The translations under genes were made by a program, and so were the position numbers. From NCBI GenBank assembly GCA_025194985.1, contig JAOANE010000027.1:1-6356 (forward strand): 6,356 bases of DNA, read 5' to 3'. The notes under the pieces are model-generated. The model worked only from the letters and a program-made list of their open reading frames with translations. It was not told where the DNA came from and made no database searches. The stretch comes from Regnicoccus frigidus. GTDB taxonomy: Bacteria > Cyanobacteriota > Cyanobacteriia > PCC-6307 > Cyanobiaceae. This document shows positions 1 through 6,340 of this stretch, piece after piece (within the stretch, counting starts at the first letter, position 1; each line of letters starts with the position of its first letter).

Positions 1-41
1 CTGATGGGTGTCAGTCGGGCCAGAGGGTGGCTATGCATGGT

Positions 42-91
42 GTGTGAGGTCTTGGGACGGTGGTGACACTCCGACCCTGGCGACCTCACAC
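42..91. other. Long imperfect inverted repeat / stem-loop
   Basis: Bases 42-51 (gtgtgaggtc) are perfectly complementary to 82-91 (gacctcacac). Inside this 10-bp outer stem, 54-56 can pair with 75-77 and 58-60 with 71-73 around a single A/A mismatch, leaving a 10-base loop at 61-70. The result is a nested 50-base hairpin. There is no T-run on either side (the plus strand continues with a C-run), so it does not look like a standard intrinsic terminator. It lies just upstream of the decayed coding stretch that begins near 131. It could be a structured leader, a small RNA element or a protein-binding site. The pairing is seen directly; any function is open. Confidence 0.5.
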
Positions 92-130
92 CCCCTTGTC
101 AGCTGAACAACGTGGTGGGACTACACACTT

Positions 131-509
131 AGGCGTGAGGCCGCCGAGAGCCATGTGGCACCTGCTGCCGCTACAGAACCGCAGATAAAGGGCAACCAGC
201 GGTTGCGTTCCTCTGATCAGGCCGCCTTGCTGCCCTTTCCCACGCCACCCCCCTCGAACAGCGGGCCCAGCGGCACAACTTCCAGCTGGCCCTGTTCCGC
301 TATCTGGAGCCCGGATGGGTTGGGCTGCTCCGGTCCGAACAGCTCGACTGGCGGAGCATCATGTCCGAGCGGCAGTGGGTTCTGCCGGTAGCGCTGGCGC
401 GGCATGGTGACGAAAGAATCGATGTGTCACTGATTTTGACAGCGCCAGCAGGATTCAGCCCTGCGGCCGGGCCTTCGATCGCTTCGCCACGACCCGCTCT
501 CAGGCATAA
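131..509 (+). pseudogene. Decayed or frameshifted gene of unknown function
   Basis: No single frame covers this stretch, but protein-like translation passes through three frames in order. From about 131 to 238 the frame reads REAAESHVAPAAATEPQ and on to SSDQAALLP; GTG 155 is a possible start. From 241 to 468 the next frame reads HATPLEQRAQRHNFQ, LALFRYLEPGWVGLL, SEQLDWRSIMSERQW and LILTAPAGFSP. From 471 a third frame reads AFDRFATTRSQA and stops at TAA 507-509. Both shifts go the same way and each fits one missing base, near 239-240 and 469-470. Restoring both would give a protein of about 118 residues from GTG 155. The part after 509 in the middle frame looks non-coding. I do not recognise the family. 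It may be a true pseudogene, a remnant lacking its N-terminus, or an intact gene hit by two sequencing indels in C/G-rich runs. Confidence 0.5.
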
Positions 510-801
510 ACTCCTATTGCCTCCAACAGCCATCCGTCCGATTGTTCACTTATCGTTTTCGGAGGCCCAACGATGGATGACACTCCCCCGGGTCAGGTGC
601 CAGGAGCGCGCTGACGATCCGGTCCCTGCTCCAACATTCTCGACGGATTACTGACTTCCCAGGCGTGTGACGTTGTCGCCGTCCACTGCACCGTTAAAGG
701 CCTCGCCTCAGGTGCCCCGGACCCAAAGGGAGGTCCCACTTGTCAACTGGCCCCAGGCGCCAGCGTCAGCAGCTCAGCCCACAACAAACTCAGATCTTCA
801 G
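510..801. other. Intergenic stretch without a supported gene
   Basis: About 290 bases with no convincing coding sequence. The only notable item is an ATG at 573 preceded by GGAGG (561-565) at a spacing of seven bases, which opens a 13-codon frame (MDDTPPGQVPGAR) ending at TGA 612-614. The same frame then stays open to 878 but has no usable ATG until 849, and its composition (Cys, Ser and Gly rich) is not persuasive. This may be remnant DNA like the stretch before it. No promoter or RNA gene was recognised. Confidence 0.4.
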
Positions 802-826
802 AGCCCGGTGTCCTTGTCGCCGGGCT
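802..826 (+). terminator. Terminator-like hairpin upstream of the thiamine-binding gene
   Basis: Bases 802-808 (agcccgg) pair perfectly with 820-826 (ccgggct) across an 11-base loop. On the plus strand the 3' side is followed by ttgtcgtg, so there is a short T-rich start but no proper T-run. It could end transcription from the decayed region upstream, or be a structured element in the 5' leader of the gene starting at 878. The stem is certain; the terminator role is only moderately supported. Confidence 0.35.
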
Positions 827-877
827 TTGTCGTGTCGGCTGGAACAGGATGAGGACGGAAGCTGCGCCGAGCAGACC

Positions 878-1183
878 ATGAAGGTGATCGTCGATCTCTG
901 CATCGTGCCCATCGGGGTAGGGGTGAACTTGGCGCCCTACATCGCCGCCTGCGAACGCGCGCTGATGCACGCAGGCCTCAAGATCCAGCTCCACCCCAAC
1001 GGCACCGCAATCGAGGGGGAATGGGGCCCGGTGTTCATGGCAATCGAGGCCTGTCATCAGGTGGTACACGCCATGGGTTGCTTGCGGGTTTACACCAGCG
1101 TGGCGATCAACACCCGTACCGATAGAGACCAGACACTGGAAGACAAAGTAGCCAGCGTCGAGGCGCTGCTGAAACAAGGCTGA
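878..1183 (+). CDS. MTH1187/YkoF-type thiamine-binding protein (DUF77)
   Basis: A 101-residue protein of the MTH1187 (DUF77/YkoF) family: small ferredoxin-like folds that assemble into oligomers and, in characterised members such as YkoF, bind thiamine or its hydroxymethylpyrimidine part. The product is probably cytoplasmic, with no signal peptide or membrane segment. Family hallmarks are an N-terminal strand with VDLCIVPIG (residues 5-13), the HPNGTAIEGEW stretch (39-49) and the C-terminal TLEDKVASVEALL (86-98). ATG 878 is chosen because the family always starts right before this first strand. The frame stays open upstream to a GTG at 740, but those 46 residues look unlike protein and are absent from the family. 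No clear Shine-Dalgarno precedes ATG 878; GAGGA at 851-855 is too far away. No thiamine biosynthesis or transport gene is nearby, so ligand and role are inferred from the family alone. Confidence 0.9.
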   Translation: MKVIVDLCIVPIGVGVNLAPYIAACERALMHAGLKIQLHPNGTAIEGEWGPVFMAIEACHQVVHAMGCLRVYTSVAINTRTDRDQTLEDKVASVEALLKQG

Positions 1184-1200
1184 ACGGCACCAATGACAAA

Positions 1201-1220
1201 GGCGACTCCTGTCGGTCGCC
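1201..1220. terminator. Short hairpin after the thiamine-binding gene
   Basis: GGCGAC (1201-1206) pairs perfectly with GTCGCC (1215-1220) over an 8-base loop, 17 bases after the stop codon of the gene ending at 1183. Its position suits a terminator for that gene, but the plus strand has no T-run after the stem. Read on the minus strand the stem is followed by tttgtcatt, a better terminator shape, although no minus-strand gene runs into it. A weak or bidirectional terminator is the likeliest reading. Confidence 0.35.
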
Positions 1221-1274
1221 CTACTGCTCCGCAGATGCCAAGGGCTAGGGCCAGTTGCAGCTCTAGGGCTCGCG

Positions 1275-1433
1275 ATGAGTTGGTCGAGGGCTTTGATTCA
1301 TAGAAAGATCGACCTGCCCTGCTTCATGACGCCCCGCCCCAACCGGAACTGGCGCCAGGCCGCCGGCAAGGAGGAACGGCAGCTCGACCCAGAGTTCCAG
1401 GCCCTCCTATCGGAGAAAGAAGGGGACAATTGA
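1275..1433 (+). CDS. Possible small protein upstream of the patatin gene
   Basis: ATG 1275 opens a 52-codon frame ending at TGA 1431-1433. An internal ATG at 1326 would give 35 residues. The second half is strongly hydrophilic and protein-like (NRNWRQAAGKEERQLDPEFQ, ending SEKEGDN), with G/C-rich third positions like the real genes here. Upstream of 1275 there is only a weak AGGG at 1264-1267. The frame is in phase with the patatin gene starting at 1491; 57 bases with no further stop lie between the TGA and that ATG. It could be a genuine small gene co-transcribed with the patatin gene, the remnant of a longer N-terminus cut by the TGA, or chance. I recognise no family and assign no function. 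Confidence 0.4.
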   Translation: MSWSRALIHRKIDLPCFMTPRPNRNWRQAAGKEERQLDPEFQALLSEKEGDN

Positions 1434-1490
1434 TCTACTGCTGAGGGGCGGCGGATCGATGCCAGGCTGAGGCCAACTGGTTCCGGAGCA

Positions 1491-3662
1491 ATGCCCCTGG
1501 AGAGCCCCACCAAGCTGGCCCTATCGATCTCAGGCGGCGGTCACCGGGCCGCCGCCTTCGGGCTCGGCACGATTGCCCTGCTGCAGGAGCTGGGGCTCAT
1601 GGAGCGGGTGGCGGTGCTTTCCACCGTGTCAGGCGGATCGCTGGTGGGGGGCTTCTACCTTTGCGCCAAGGCCGGGTTCCTGCACGATGTCGAAGACCCG
1701 CAGCGGACCCTGGAGGCCTGGCGAGACGATGGGTTCCAGCAAAGGTTCCTCCTTCCCTTCCTCGCCTTCCTCCATGACGGGCGCCTGGGGGACCGCCTTG
1801 TGGCTGACCTGCTGCCGATCCCGCTGGGCCCAGGCCAGAAGCTGATTCGCAGCGCCGCCGAGGAGGTTCAGGCCCTGCTGAAAGAACAAGGCTGTCCTGA
1901 AACGTTGGGCCACGAGGCGATCCACGCCCTGCTGGTACATAGCGACTGTGCGCCCGATCACGTGTACTTCAATGCAGCCGATCTCACCTCGCTGGATCTG
2001 TTCCGCTTCGGGGTGATGCGGCACCCCCGCAACGGTTCTGCCTATGTGGTGAATCGCTTCCGCATTCCGACCGTCGCCAAGGTGGAGGATCCAGCCCAGA
2101 TCGTGGCCGCCGGCCTGCGGATCGCCGATTGCGTGGCGGCATCCTTCTGCTTTCCCGGTGGCTTCGAGCCGCTCATCTTCCCTGACGATTTCCTACGCCT
2201 CCCAGAGGAAGACGGGGAGATCCGGGCGGTGACCAGGCGCCTGTGCGGCGGTGCCGATGCGGTAGCGCTGATGGACGGGGGCCTGTACGACAACCTCGGA
2301 CTGGCCAGCGTGGAGATCACGATCCAGTCGCTGCGGCTGGAGGAGGCAATCCTGCTGGGGATCGAGCCCCATCTGGGTGACGCCGAACGGGCCCGCACAC
2401 CCCATGACAAGCGTGGCCGGATCTACGTTCTGGCCACTGATGTGGACAACATTCAGCCGGCGAACAAGGCGCTGGATCCGGCCAGCCAGAAACCACCGCA
2501 GGAAGCCCCGAAAGCGAATGAGTCTCATCGCCGCCGCGGTGGGCTGCTCGCCGCCCGCCGCTGGACCTGGGCTTTGCTCAGTGGTGTAGGCGGCGCCCTG
2601 CTGCCGCTGCTGACACTGTTGGCTCTGCCGCCGGCCGTGGCTGTCTGGATCGTGCGCAAGCTGCCCATCCTGCGGCAACCATTGCTGGGCTGGATACGCC
2701 GCAGCCCTGCCCTGGCGCTGCCGCTGCGCCAGCTGGGTCTGGTGCCGAATCCTGCCGGAGCCCAGGGCGCCGCTGGCGTGAGCGTGCCGCTGCTGGCGTG
2801 CGCCGCCCTGCTCTGGACGCGGCGGCGCACGGCGCAGGTGCTACCGGCCTTCAACGGCTACCTAAAGCGCACCCGCAACCTCACTTATCAGTACCTGAAT
2901 TACAAGTACCAGAAGTTCGGTGGCGGTGAACCCAACACCTTTCTGCTGCGCAACCTGATCTTCGAGCTGGCACCCGGGCCGGACTCGGACCCGGATCACC
3001 GGCTCGACGAGCTCACCCGGCCGCTGCAGGACTTCGACGAACGTAAGGCTGAGACCCATCAGGAAGCCAACGACTGGATTTACCAGAAGCTCGAGCCGAT
3101 CGCCTGGCTGCTGGCGCTCCCCTGGCCTGAGAATCCCGAGGAAACGCTGCAACTCCCCGGGCGGTTCGACAGTCCGGCGAACCAGGAGCGGCTGTGTCAG
3201 CTGCGGGGCGATCTTGCGCTCGATGGGGCGGTACGGACCTGGCAGCGGATCCAGGCAGTGCTGGCTCGGCCGGATGAACCGCTCAGGCAAGCTGATGCAG
3301 CCCTGACTTGCCTGTTACGCGTGGCCTCGAGCGTCCACAGGGCGCTGCCCGCCCTATCGGGTCTGCCGCCACTGGTTGGTAATCCGCTGCTGTCGCAGAT
3401 CTGTGAGATGGCCACGAACCTGCCCACCACCCTCTGGCTGGAGGAGTTCCGTAGTTACGTACCCAACAGCTTCCTGCCCGATGGGCGAATCGAGCACCAA
3501 GGCGGCTGGTACGTGGACGAGGGTCTGGTCGACTGCAGGCTGATACGAGCGAATTTGTACAAAGGCGTGGCGGTGGACGTGGCCGTTGCGGCTGGCTTTC
3601 TGAACACCTGCTTCAATGTGCTGGAGTTCTGCGCGAGTCGATTGCCTCCTGTCAAGGAGTGA
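1491..3662 (+). CDS. Patatin-like phospholipase with hydrophobic insert and unrecognised C-terminal part
   Basis: A 723-residue protein with an N-terminal patatin domain (about 8-320), a serine lipid acyl hydrolase fold that removes fatty acids from phospholipids or related esters using a Ser/Asp dyad. The oxyanion loop GGGHRA is at 15-20. The nucleophile is Ser50 in SGGSLVGG (47-54), the SGGS form common in bacterial patatins rather than strict GxSxG. The FPGGFEP loop is at 221-227 and the catalytic Asp262 lies in MDGGLYDNLG (261-270), so the enzyme looks catalytically complete. Residues about 361-388 are strongly hydrophobic and a second hydrophobic stretch lies at about 425-442, both edged by Arg-rich segments (RRR 347-349, RRR 444-446), suggesting membrane attachment. 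Residues 450-723 match nothing I recognise, although 461-474 may be the displaced end of the patatin fold. No N-terminal signal peptide is evident. ATG 1491 fits because the catalytic motif begins a few residues later, but GGAG (1485-1488) is only two bases away, too close for a normal ribosome binding site. Substrate is unknown. Confidence 0.92.
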   Translation: MPLESPTKLALSISGGGHRAAAFGLGTIALLQELGLMERVAVLSTVSGGSLVGGFYLCAKAGFLHDVEDPQRTLEAWRDDGFQQRFLLPFLAFLHDGRLGDRLVADLLPIPLGPGQKLIRSAAEEVQALLKEQGCPETLGHEAIHALLVHSDCAPDHVYFNAADLTSLDLFRFGVMRHPRNGSAYVVNRFRIPTVAKVEDPAQIVAAGLRIADCVAASFCFPGGFEPLIFPDDFLRLPEEDGEIRAVTRRLCGGADAVALMDGGLYDNLGLASVEITIQSLRLEEAILLGIEPHLGDAERARTPHDKRGRIYVLATDVDNIQPANKALDPASQKPPQEAPKANESHRRRGGLLAARRWTWALLSGVGGALLPLLTLLALPPAVAVWIVRKLPILRQPLLGWIRRSPALALPLRQLGLVPNPAGAQGAAGVSVPLLACAALLWTRRRTAQVLPAFNGYLKRTRNLTYQYLNYKYQKFGGGEPNTFLLRNLIFELAPGPDSDPDHRLDELTRPLQDFDERKAETHQEANDWIYQKLEPIAWLLALPWPENPEETLQLPGRFDSPANQERLCQLRGDLALDGAVRTWQRIQAVLARPDEPLRQADAALTCLLRVASSVHRALPALSGLPPLVGNPLLSQICEMATNLPTTLWLEEFRSYVPNSFLPDGRIEHQGGWYVDEGLVDCRLIRANLYKGVAVDVAVAAGFLNTCFNVLEFCASRLPPVKE

Positions 3663-3720
3663 TGCTGAGCTGCGCAAACCAGGGCACAACTGAATCCGAC
3701 ATTGATTCCATTGCCACTGC
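3663..3720. other. Convergent intergenic gap
   Basis: These 58 bases separate the ends of the plus-strand patatin gene and the minus-strand recD2. Two weak inverted repeats are visible: gaatc (3692-3696) with gattc (3704-3708), and gctgagc (3664-3670) with gctcagc (3719-3725), the latter reaching the recD2 stop codon. Neither has a T-run, so no good intrinsic terminator is seen although both transcripts should end here. Confidence 0.4.
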
Positions 3721-6024
3721 TCAGCCGAGCCACTCCGCCAACTTGGTGTAACGCCGGCGGCTTAGGTGGTTCTTCACCGCCATCGCCAGTGCTTTCTTCT
3801 GCCCCACCAGCACCACCAGCTGCTTGCCACGGGTGATGCCGGTGTACACCAGATTGCGCTGCAGCATCGCGTAGTGCTGGGTGAGCAGGGGGATCACCAC
3901 GGCGGGGTATTCGCTGCCCTGGCTCTTGTGGATCGTGCAGGCGTAGGCAGGCACCAGGTTGTCGAGCTCGCCCCAGCCGTAGGTCACCTCGCGGCCGTCA
4001 AAGCCCCCGGCTTCCCCGGAGGGGTAACGCACCGTCAGTTCGCTGGCATCGGCATCGATCGTTTCCACCGTGCCCACATCGCCGTTGAACACCTCCTTCT
4101 CGTAGTCGTTGGCCACCTGCATCACCTTGTCGGCCGGCGCAAAGCGCCAGCCAAAGCGCTCCACCTGCTCGGTGGGGTCGGGGTTGAGCAATTGCTGCAG
4201 CTCGATGTTGAGCGAGCGGGAGCCACAACCACCGCGCGCCATCGGGCACAGCACCTGCACCTGGGCGATCGGATCGAGGCCAAAGCGCGCCGGGATGCGT
4301 TCGCCCACCACCTTGAGGATCAAGGCCACCGCCTGCTCGGGCGAGTCGGCAGGTAGGAAATAGAAGTCGGTGGTGGTCTCAGCCGGCGGCGGCCGTAGAT
4401 CGGGGATGGTGCCGGCATTGATGGCGTGGGCGGCGGTGATGATGCGGCTGCTGGCCGCCTGGCGGAACACCTCCGTGAGCCGGGCCACCGGCAGCGCGCC
4501 GCTGTTGATCAGATCGGCCAGCACCTGGCCGGGCCCCACCGAGGGCAGCTGATCCACATCACCCACCAGCAGCAAGGCCGCCTCTGGTGGGAGGGCGTCC
4601 AGCAGGGAGGCCATCAACGGCACATCCACCATCGAGGTCTCATCCACCACCAGCAGATCGCACTCCAGCGGCAGCTCGGCATTGCGCTTGAAGCCAAAGG
4701 CCGCCGGGTCGAACTCCAGCAACCGGTGGATGGTTTTGGCCTCAAGCCCGGTGGTTTCGCCCATCCGCTTGGCGGCCCGGCCGGTAGGGGCGCAGAGCAG
4801 AATTCGCAGCCGCTTGGCCGCCAGGATGCGCAGGATGGCGTTGATCAAGGTGGTCTTGCCCACCCCCGGCCCGCCGGTGATCACCAGCACCTTGCTGGAG
4901 AGGGCCTGCTCCACCGCTGCCTTCTGGCTGGCAGCGAGCTCCAGGCCCAGGCGTTGCTCCACCCAGGGGATGGCAATGGCGGCCTCGATGCTTCCCCAGG
5001 GCGGGCAGCCCACCACCAGCGCCTGAAGGAACGCCGCGATGCGGCGCTCATCGCGGTGCAAATTGGCAAGGAAGATCGCCGGTTCACCGGCCAGGACGTC
5101 CGCAACGACGGAACCCTCGGCGAGTTCCAGATCCAGGGCGCTCTGGATCAGCCCTGGCTCCATCGGCACCCGAGAGGTGGCGCCGCTCTCCTCAACCGGC
5201 CCACTGGGCCGCTCGACGGCCAGCAAATCTCCGGCGAGCTTGAGCAGCTCGGCGCTGGGCAGGCCGCAGTGGCCCTCACCGCTGGCCTCCAGCAGGGCGT
5301 AATTAACGCCGGCCCGCAGGCGGATCATCGCCTCAGGTTCGATACCCAGTCGCGCAGCGATCGCATCAGCGGTGCGGAAGCCGATGCCACGGATGTCGCG
5401 GGCCAATCGGTAAGGGTTCTCCGCCATCACCTGCACGGCGTCATTGCCATACGTCTTGAAGATCCGCACCGCCCGGGCGGTGCCGACGCCATGGCTGTGC
5501 AGGAACACCATGATTTCGCGCACCACCTTTTGATCCGCCCAGGCCTGGCTGATCCGCTGGCCCCGCACCGGGCCGATGCCCGGCACCTCTCGTAGGCGCT
5601 CAGGGGCCTGCTCGATCACCTCGAACACCTGATCGCCGAACACGGCCACGAGCTTGCTGGCATAGATCGGGCCGATGCCGCGGATCATTCCCGAGCCGAG
5701 GTACTTCTCGATGCCCTCGGCGGTGGTCGGAGCGGAGGCCCTGAGGAAGGAGGCCTTGAACTGCTGGCCGTGCTCCCGGCTGTTCACCCAGGTGCCGCTG
5801 ACCGTCACCCATTCGCCGGCGCTGATTTCGGCGGCGTGACCCACCACCGTCACCAGGTCGCGGTGGCCACGGGCCTTGATGCGCAGCACGCAGAAGCCGT
5901 TCTCGGCGTTGTGGAAGGTGACGCGCTCGATTGAGCCTGCCAGCACCTCGGTGGGTTGCGGGCTGGCTTGGGTCTGATCTGACGGGGACTGGCGTGCCAG
6001 GGCAGAAGTGGCTTGTGGCCTCAC
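3721..6024 (-). CDS. recD2: RecD2-type ATP-dependent 5'-3' DNA helicase (SF1B)
   Basis: A 767-residue RecD2 helicase from GTG 6024. RecD2 enzymes act without RecBC, unwind DNA 5' to 3' using ATP, and contribute to DNA damage tolerance and replication fork maintenance. N-terminal residues about 27-100 form the family's OB-like domain (SIERVTFHNAENGFCVLR). Helix-hairpin-helix segments follow at GIGP 116-119, VPGIGPVRG 147-155 and IRGIGFRTAD 211-220. Helicase motifs are Walker A GGPGVGKTT 384-392 (Lys390), APTGRAAKR 412-420, Walker B DETS 461-464, GDVDQLPSVGPGQ 488-500, TEVFRQ 517-522, TIHKSQGSEYP 697-707 and YTGITRGK 727-734. All are intact and the length fits the family. The frame extends to a GTG at 6144, but that would overlap the upstream gene by 109 bases and add an un-family-like 40 residues. 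GTG 6024 lies 11 bases after that gene's stop. GTG 5946 (741 residues) is the other candidate. Coupled translation with the upstream gene is likely. Confidence 0.95.
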   Translation of the reverse strand: MRPQATSALARQSPSDQTQASPQPTEVLAGSIERVTFHNAENGFCVLRIKARGHRDLVTVVGHAAEISAGEWVTVSGTWVNSREHGQQFKASFLRASAPTTAEGIEKYLGSGMIRGIGPIYASKLVAVFGDQVFEVIEQAPERLREVPGIGPVRGQRISQAWADQKVVREIMVFLHSHGVGTARAVRIFKTYGNDAVQVMAENPYRLARDIRGIGFRTADAIAARLGIEPEAMIRLRAGVNYALLEASGEGHCGLPSAELLKLAGDLLAVERPSGPVEESGATSRVPMEPGLIQSALDLELAEGSVVADVLAGEPAIFLANLHRDERRIAAFLQALVVGCPPWGSIEAAIAIPWVEQRLGLELAASQKAAVEQALSSKVLVITGGPGVGKTTLINAILRILAAKRLRILLCAPTGRAAKRMGETTGLEAKTIHRLLEFDPAAFGFKRNAELPLECDLLVVDETSMVDVPLMASLLDALPPEAALLLVGDVDQLPSVGPGQVLADLINSGALPVARLTEVFRQAASSRIITAAHAINAGTIPDLRPPPAETTTDFYFLPADSPEQAVALILKVVGERIPARFGLDPIAQVQVLCPMARGGCGSRSLNIELQQLLNPDPTEQVERFGWRFAPADKVMQVANDYEKEVFNGDVGTVETIDADASELTVRYPSGEAGGFDGREVTYGWGELDNLVPAYACTIHKSQGSEYPAVVIPLLTQHYAMLQRNLVYTGITRGKQLVVLVGQKKALAMAVKNHLSRRRYTKLAEWLG
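5357..5364. repeat. HIP1 octamer (GCGATCGC)
   Basis: One exact copy of the highly iterated palindrome GCGATCGC lies inside recD2. The octamer is over-represented in many cyanobacterial genomes. A single copy in GC-rich DNA is weak evidence, but it agrees with the other hints of a cyanobacterial source. Confidence 0.4.
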
Positions 6025-6035
6025 CTTTGCAGGCT

Positions 6036-6281
6036 TCAGCCCTTCGGGGGGCGAAGGGTGCGCCAGCTGCCGCTCTCGGTGCTCACCTCCAGGCCAAGGC
6101 CAACTTGAGCAGCCGGATCGCCGGTGGGCTTTCGCTGCTGCCACCAGTTGGTGGCGAAGGCCCAGGCCTCCTCGATCGACTCGAAGTGCTCATCGAGCTC
6201 AAGGTGAGGTTGGCCGTGGTGATCCACCAGGCGATAACGCCGTGGCTGGTGGCTGCTGCTGATCGGCAAGAAGGTGGTCAT
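6036..6281 (-). CDS. Conserved-looking hypothetical protein upstream of recD2
   Basis: An 81-residue soluble protein with no signal peptide or membrane segment. After a short polar leader (MTTFLPISSSHQP) it reads RRYRLVDHHGQPHLELDE (14-31), an acidic helix FESIEEAWAFATNWWQQ (33-49) and a strand-like end GLGLEVSTESGSWRTLR (62-78). This resembles short hypothetical proteins I associate with Synechococcus/Cyanobium genomes; I recall no function and assign none. ATG 6281 is preferred over the adjacent in-frame TTG 6284. No strong Shine-Dalgarno is present. The stop at 6038-6036 lies 11 bases before the likely recD2 start, so the two probably share one transcript. The continuous protein-like reading across 6144-6036 is the main reason to shorten recD2. 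Confidence 0.85.
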   Translation of the reverse strand: MTTFLPISSSHQPRRYRLVDHHGQPHLELDEHFESIEEAWAFATNWWQQRKPTGDPAAQVGLGLEVSTESGSWRTLRPPKG

Positions 6282-6286
6282 CAATT

Positions 6287-6296
6287 CTGAGCTCAG
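6287..6296. promoter_or_regulatory. 10-bp palindrome next to the start of the 81-residue gene
   Basis: ctgagctcag is a perfect palindrome ending five bases before ATG 6281 on the minus strand, where a ribosome binding site would normally lie. It could form a small RNA hairpin or be a binding site. Ten-base palindromes also arise by chance. Confidence 0.25.
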
Positions 6297-6326
6297 CTTG
6301 GTGGGAGTCGATCGGTTTGTGCTGTG

Positions 6327-6340
6327 GTGGTGATCACCAC
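6327..6340. promoter_or_regulatory. 14-bp palindrome upstream of the hypothetical-recD2 pair
   Basis: gtggtgatcaccac is a perfect 14-base palindrome 45 bases upstream of ATG 6281, in the expected promoter region of the minus-strand pair. Its symmetry suits a dimeric repressor or activator. No clear -10 or -35 element is visible nearby and the window ends soon after, so the operator role is inference only. Confidence 0.35.

Noticed and set aside
82..95. Resemblance of gacctcacacc to the conserved core of the cyanobacterial Yfr1 small RNA
   Set aside because: The recalled core (ACUCCUCACAC) is unpaired between two hairpins in Yfr1. Here the bases differ and form the side of a stem, so the match is not adequate.
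740..877. 46-residue N-terminal extension of the thiamine-binding protein
   Set aside because: Composition is Arg/Gln/Cys-rich, unlike the family, which begins directly before the VDLCIVPIG strand at ATG 878.
743..1177. Minus-strand 144-codon ORF over the thiamine-binding gene
   Set aside because: The plus-strand frame clearly encodes an MTH1187-family protein; the opposite frame shows no family features.
1491..3662. Patatin as an effector of a CBASS-type anti-phage system
   Set aside because: Patatin-like effectors exist in such systems, but no nucleotide cyclase or accessory gene is present in the window, and the architecture with a hydrophobic insert gives no specific support.
3766..4356. 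Plus-strand 196-codon ORF opposite the recD2 C-terminus
   Set aside because: Antisense shadow with a His- and Leu-rich composition; the minus-strand frame encodes helicase motifs here.
4426..5595. Plus-strand 389-codon ORF opposite recD2
   Set aside because: It is rich in His, Gln and Gly and shows no domain. It lies wholly antisense to an intact RecD2 helicase with all its motifs, so it is a GC-bias shadow.
5931..6290. Plus-strand 119-codon ORF over the 81-residue gene and recD2 start
   Set aside because: Shadow frame; the minus-strand reading is more protein-like and continuous with a sensible gene order.
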